DNA from: Thalassomonas actiniarum
GTDB taxonomy: Bacteria > Pseudomonadota > Gammaproteobacteria > Enterobacterales > Alteromonadaceae
Assembly (NCBI RefSeq): GCF_000948975.2
Contig: NZ_CP059735.1
Span: 5,082,603 to 5,146,602, forward strand
DNA length: 64,000 nucleotides
Direction: 5' to 3'
The position numbers were made by a program, and so were the translations under genes. This document shows positions 61,137 to 64,000 of the stretch, in pieces; within the stretch, counting starts at the first letter, position 1; every line of letters starts with the position of its first letter. The notes beneath the pieces are model-generated. The model was not told the DNA's origin. It did not search any database and saw only the letters and a list, made by a program, of their open reading frames with translations.

Positions 61137-61499
61137 TCAGGCTCCCTGTCCCATCGGCTGATTATAAGATGTTGAGGTGCCGGAATTTTTTGCATTGGCC
61201 AACTCAAGCAGCAGTTGCCCTAAATTCACCTGCTCACTGGTCATAAAAGACGATGACTCCAGCTTATCCTTAACCACTTTCTCCCCGGAAGACTTGGGCA
61301 GTAAAGAAGTTTCACTGTTATATTGCCACAGGCTGAGTGAAGGAAAATTAAATTGCTCAGAAATTTTAGACGGATACAAAAGTACACTGGCAAAAACCAG
61401 CATACTGATCAATAAAATAACCATAAGAGATTGATATGGGGAGAACTTTTCTGAAAGGTTGGCTCTGTTTTTTTTACGCTGATCATCAGTTGCGTCCAT
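61137..61499 (-). CDS. Unknown single-span membrane protein
   Basis: A 120-residue protein from the ATG at 61499, which has a very strong AAAGGGGGG ribosome site 4 bases away. The N-terminal 25 residues are charged (MDATDDQRKKNRANLSEKF), a single hydrophobic segment spans about residues 27-45 (SLMVILLISMLVFASVLLY), and the rest, Ser/Leu/Gln-rich, faces the periplasm (inference). The open frame extends 64 codons upstream, but the extension is low-complexity sequence from a decamer repeat and not credible. I do not recognise the family. It is 105 bases upstream of the binding-protein gene on the same strand. Confidence 0.65.
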   Translation of the reverse strand: MDATDDQRKKNRANLSEKFSPYQSLMVILLISMLVFASVLLYPSKISEQFNFPSLSLWQYNSETSLLPKSSGEKVVKDKLESSSFMTSEQVNLGQLLLELANAKNSGTSTSYNQPMGQGA

Positions 61500-61610
61500 C
61501 TTTCCCCCCTTTAAATAAAACAAAAAATTAACAACACAGTCTGCAAGATCGGGATGGTTCCAATCCACAATAAAGAAAATAATAACACCCTGGCGGGTAC
61601 TTGTTAATAT

Positions 61611-61667
61611 CCTGTAATGCCTTGTAATGTTTTGTAATGTTTTGTAATGTTTTGTAATGTTTTGTAT
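61611..61667. repeat. Tandem array of 10-bp direct repeats
   Basis: Five units of about TTGTAATGTT and a sixth truncated one (TTTGTATTAG) follow in exact 10-base register. The first two units are slightly diverged (CCTGTAATGC, CTTGTAATGT). The array lies about 110-170 bases before the start of the membrane-protein gene, so it is probably promoter-linked. A spacing of one helical turn fits tandem binding of a winged-helix response regulator (inference). Confidence 0.85.
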
Positions 61668-61721
61668 TAGATTAAAGGGGAATAACATCATTCCTCAAAG
61701 CAATAAATTCTCCCTTGCCAA

Positions 61722-62639
61722 TTAAGGAACCGGCTCACCATTTCGGGCTTCAAGCAAGCGATACCAATCTTCCCGGCTGTAATCCAATTCCAGAGAATGC
61801 TTGGCGGCAAGAATACGCTCAGGCGTAGTGGAGCCGATAATAGGGAAAATTTGCGCCGGATGTTTCAATAACCAGGCCAGGATCACCTGCCACGACTGAC
61901 ATTGATATTTTTCCACTTGCAGGGTTAACTCATTTTCGATCCTTTGCTCATCTGCGGCGCTGAAAGTATTGCCCCAGGCCGAATAAGCCACACCGCCAAG
62001 GGGACACCAGGCAACCGGAGTTATCCCCAACTGCTGACACTGATCTAGGGTGCCGTCGGTAAAGCTGTTGATATTATGGATATTAATTTCAACCTGATTT
62101 ACCATCAGCGGCAAAGGCAATGCCGATTGCAATAAACTGACCTGGGACGGCGTAAAGTTGCTGACGCCGAAATGTTTCACCTTGCCTGCACTGTGGAGCT
62201 GCATCAAGGTATCCGCCACCTCTGCGGCATTAAATAAATAATCCGGGCGGTGCAGTAAAAACATATCCAATGTCTCTATTTCCAGCCGCTTGAGAATACC
62301 GTCGACACTATTTACTAAATAATCCCGGCTAAAATCATAACATTTGGGATCGCCAGGGTTTGGGGTATCCTCAATACGAATGCCGGCCTTGGAGGTGATA
62401 ATCAACTGCTCCCTCAGGCCGGGGCTTTCTTTTAATACCTCGGCAAATAAAGATTCGCTTAAACCGCCGGCATAAATATCGGCATGATCAAAGTGGTTAT
62501 AACCCGCTTCAATGGCGGTGCGCAGCGCCAGTTTTCCTTTGGCCCTGTCGGCTGAAGAGTTATCGCCGGTAATACGCATACAGCCGTATATAAACCGTGA
62601 GGAGTTTAACCCGGATTTTCCTAATTGAATATTTCTCAT
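61722..62639 (-). CDS. Aldo/keto reductase family oxidoreductase (YdhF-like)
   Basis: A 305-residue cytoplasmic NADPH-dependent oxidoreductase. The tetrad is visible: Asp and Tyr in FDHADIYAGG (D54, Y56 in this numbering), Lys in IITSKAG and His in FLLHRPD. The C-terminal cofactor motif PIIGSTTPERI (near residue 267) is typical. It resembles E. coli YdhF-type reductases. The ATG at 62639 with AGGTG nearby is preferred to the GTG at 62645. It is 125 bases downstream of the halogenase on the same strand; a shared role in modifying a product is possible but unproven. Confidence 0.92.
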   Translation of the reverse strand: MRNIQLGKSGLNSSRFIYGCMRITGDNSSADRAKGKLALRTAIEAGYNHFDHADIYAGGLSESLFAEVLKESPGLREQLIITSKAGIRIEDTPNPGDPKCYDFSRDYLVNSVDGILKRLEIETLDMFLLHRPDYLFNAAEVADTLMQLHSAGKVKHFGVSNFTPSQVSLLQSALPLPLMVNQVEINIHNINSFTDGTLDQCQQLGITPVAWCPLGGVAYSAWGNTFSAADEQRIENELTLQVEKYQCQSWQVILAWLLKHPAQIFPIIGSTTPERILAAKHSLELDYSREDWYRLLEARNGEPVP

Positions 62640-62764
62640 TGTCACCTGTCTGCCCGGTTTAAAGTAAAAAGTGAAGGTAAAACTTTAACAACATGATGTA
62701 AACGATAAAACATTTCAACGATTTAAAACTCTCCCTAAATTTCAGCAAAAGTTTAAGTAAAAGA

Positions 62765-64000
62765 TTAACCCGTGCTCAACTCCGCCAGCCTTTGGCGGTG
62801 AGGTTTAAAGTTCAATCCGCAACGGCTGATAAAGTCAGCGATCTGCTCGATATTATACTTATTGGCATATTCATTACCGGGCTTTAACTGAGCGCTATCA
62901 GGATACAAACCATAGCCCGCCAGCAAGCAATGCCAGGATATCGATGGATAGTAATGATCAATTTTCTGGCGATCCAGTTCATCACTGAGGTTATCCCCCC
63001 GCATCCAACACTGTAAAATAGCAACCAGACTCGCCGAAAGCTGGTTGTTATTGGCATTATCCAGCCAGTACTGACTGTCGGTACGTGAGTTAATACGATA
63101 ATGGCCGACAATATAATCGCGCACTGCCTCAAAGCGGGCATTGACACTGGCATTAAACTCCCCCTGATACTGGCCGGAAAAGTTGCCTTTTTGGTAGCTG
63201 TCAATAAAGCCTTGTACTGTTTCCTGCACCAGATGCAAAGCGGTGGCTTCCAACGGCTCGATAAAGCCCTGGGATAAACCGACGGCAACACAGTTTTTAT
63301 GCCAGTGTTGCTCTACCCGGCCAACTTTCATTTTTAAGTGGCGCGCCTCAACGTCAGCATCAAGCAAGCCAAGCTTGGCCCTTAATTCCGTTTCGGCACT
63401 ATCGCCGCTGGTATAAGCCGAACTGTAAACATAACCATTGCCGTTACGGTTGGTTAACGGGATTTCCCAGGCCCAACCATGTTTTAGCGCAGTGGAAATG
63501 GTTTGTGAACCTAGCTGCTGCGTTTGCTCTGTCGGCAATACGACCGCGGCATCATTAAAGAGATTATTACCAAAGCTTTTAAACGGCACTTTCAGCTGCT
63601 GTTGCAGCAATAAACTGGCAAATCCGGTGCAGTCAATAAAGATATCTCCGGCAATGGTTTCACCGGCTTGTGTGATCACACTTTGGATATCACCGTTAAC
63701 ATGCAACTTCACCTCGGCAACGGTTCCCCGGGTATGCGTGACGCCGAACTCTTCGGCTTTTCCCGCCAAAAATTTACCGAGTAAGGCCGAATCAAAGTGA
63801 TAGCCATAATTGGTTTCAAAAGGAAAATGAAACTCCGGGATAGGTGCTAATTTATGTTTGGCCAGGTAGCTGGCCAGAAAAAAGTGATCTGGATGTCCTT
63901 CAACCGAGATGCCTTTACGGCGGATATAACTATTATGAAAAAAGCCCGGGGCGCTATAGTCATCGGTTTGCGCCGGAAACGGATGGAAATATCGGGAAAA
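62765..64000 (-). CDS. Flavin-dependent tryptophan halogenase family protein (5' end outside window)
   Basis: An open frame of 411 codons on the minus strand that continues past the right edge. The motif WAWEIPLTNRNGNGYVYSS contains the WxWxIP signature of flavin-dependent halogenases, which separates them from monooxygenases. Before it are FIDCTGFASLLLQQQL and a dinucleotide-fold region; after it come HWHKNCVAVGLSQGFIEPLEA and LHLVQETVQGFIDSY. Family members are about 500-530 residues, so about 100 N-terminal residues with the GxGxxG motif are outside. It would halogenate an indole or other aromatic substrate using FADH2 and a halide; in marine bacteria many are brominases of unknown substrate. 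Confidence 0.93.
   Translation of the reverse strand, partial: FSRYFHPFPAQTDDYSAPGFFHNSYIRRKGISVEGHPDHFFLASYLAKHKLAPIPEFHFPFETNYGYHFDSALLGKFLAGKAEEFGVTHTRGTVAEVKLHVNGDIQSVITQAGETIAGDIFIDCTGFASLLLQQQLKVPFKSFGNNLFNDAAVVLPTEQTQQLGSQTISTALKHGWAWEIPLTNRNGNGYVYSSAYTSGDSAETELRAKLGLLDADVEARHLKMKVGRVEQHWHKNCVAVGLSQGFIEPLEATALHLVQETVQGFIDSYQKGNFSGQYQGEFNASVNARFEAVRDYIVGHYRINSRTDSQYWLDNANNNQLSASLVAILQCWMRGDNLSDELDRQKIDHYYPSISWHCLLAGYGLYPDSAQLKPGNEYANKYNIEQIADFISRCGLNFKPHRQRLAELSTG

Noticed and set aside
61611-61667. CRISPR array
   Set aside because: The units are only 10 bases, directly contiguous and without spacers.
61500-61691. 64-codon N-terminal extension of the single-span membrane protein
   Set aside because: It is translated from the decamer repeat array and has no usable ribosome site, whereas the ATG at 61499 has a very strong one.
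1-64000. Prophage, integron or transposon insertion
   Set aside because: No integrase, transposase, attachment-site duplication or tRNA was seen, and coding style looks even across the window.

Overview
The window looks like ordinary chromosome from a marine gammaproteobacterium of the Alteromonadales, most likely the Colwelliaceae (Thalassomonas/Colwellia-like). The basis is inference from content: a rpsT gene divergent from murJ-ribF as in gammaproteobacteria, many exported lipoprotein peptidases, TonB-dependent receptors, a flavin-dependent halogenase, a YegD-type Hsp70 and moderate GC. No rRNA, tRNA, CRISPR, insertion sequence or prophage was seen. Both window ends cut genes: ribF on the left (C-terminal end lost) and a tryptophan-halogenase-family gene on the right (N-terminal end lost).

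Layout. 1-3.25 kb: ribF and murJ on the minus strand, divergent from rpsT. 3.3-12.4 kb: an M49-like zinc peptidase lipoprotein, a GMC oxidoreductase, a small TlpA-like thioredoxin, a long acyl-CoA dehydrogenase with a FadR-like operator, an M3 peptidase lipoprotein and a DUF3010 protein. 12.4-22 kb: a chemoreceptor, a TonB-dependent receptor with three upstream dyads, a DUF885 peptidase-like lipoprotein and a membrane-anchored LtaS-type sulfatase. 22-30 kb: an enolase-superfamily dehydratase with a class II aldolase (sugar-acid catabolism), an NRDE/TANGO2 protein, an unlisted 57-residue membrane protein, a ThrE-type exporter, a probably leaderless TetR gene and an M13 peptidase lipoprotein. 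30-35.2 kb: an autoregulated-looking tetR-MFP-RND drug efflux operon. 35.3-41.3 kb: a vitamin B12 acquisition locus with two cobalamin riboswitches, one before btuD-btuC-cobO-btuF and one before btuB. 41.3-51.2 kb: single genes of mixed function, including a YeiH-type transporter, a two-domain RNase HI, an exported GyrI-like protein, a cyclophilin lipoprotein, an AlkD-type glycosylase and an EF-hand-like protein. 51.2-56.6 kb: a tetR gene and an operon of an MMPL/RND transporter, a LolA-like periplasmic protein and an outer-membrane barrel, tied together by a shared TGACGA-N-TCGTCA operator. 56.8-64 kb: yegD, an acidic outer-membrane barrel, two tandem small secreted DUF6289-like paralogs, a periplasmic binding protein, an unknown single-span membrane protein preceded by an array of 10-bp direct repeats, an aldo/keto reductase and the halogenase.

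How it works together. The clearest modules are the B12 locus (BtuB at the outer membrane, BtuF/C/D for periplasmic capture and inner-membrane import, CobO for adenosylation, all under riboswitch control), the efflux operon at 30-35 kb with a 13-bp-arm palindrome over its promoter, and the TetR-MMPL-LolA-barrel module, which I infer to be a trans-envelope lipid or hydrophobic-compound export path. Four separate HExxH-type lipoproteins within 26 kb point to extracytoplasmic peptide processing. The least explained parts are the DUF6289-like pair with structured leaders and the decamer array before the unknown membrane protein at 61.1-61.5 kb.
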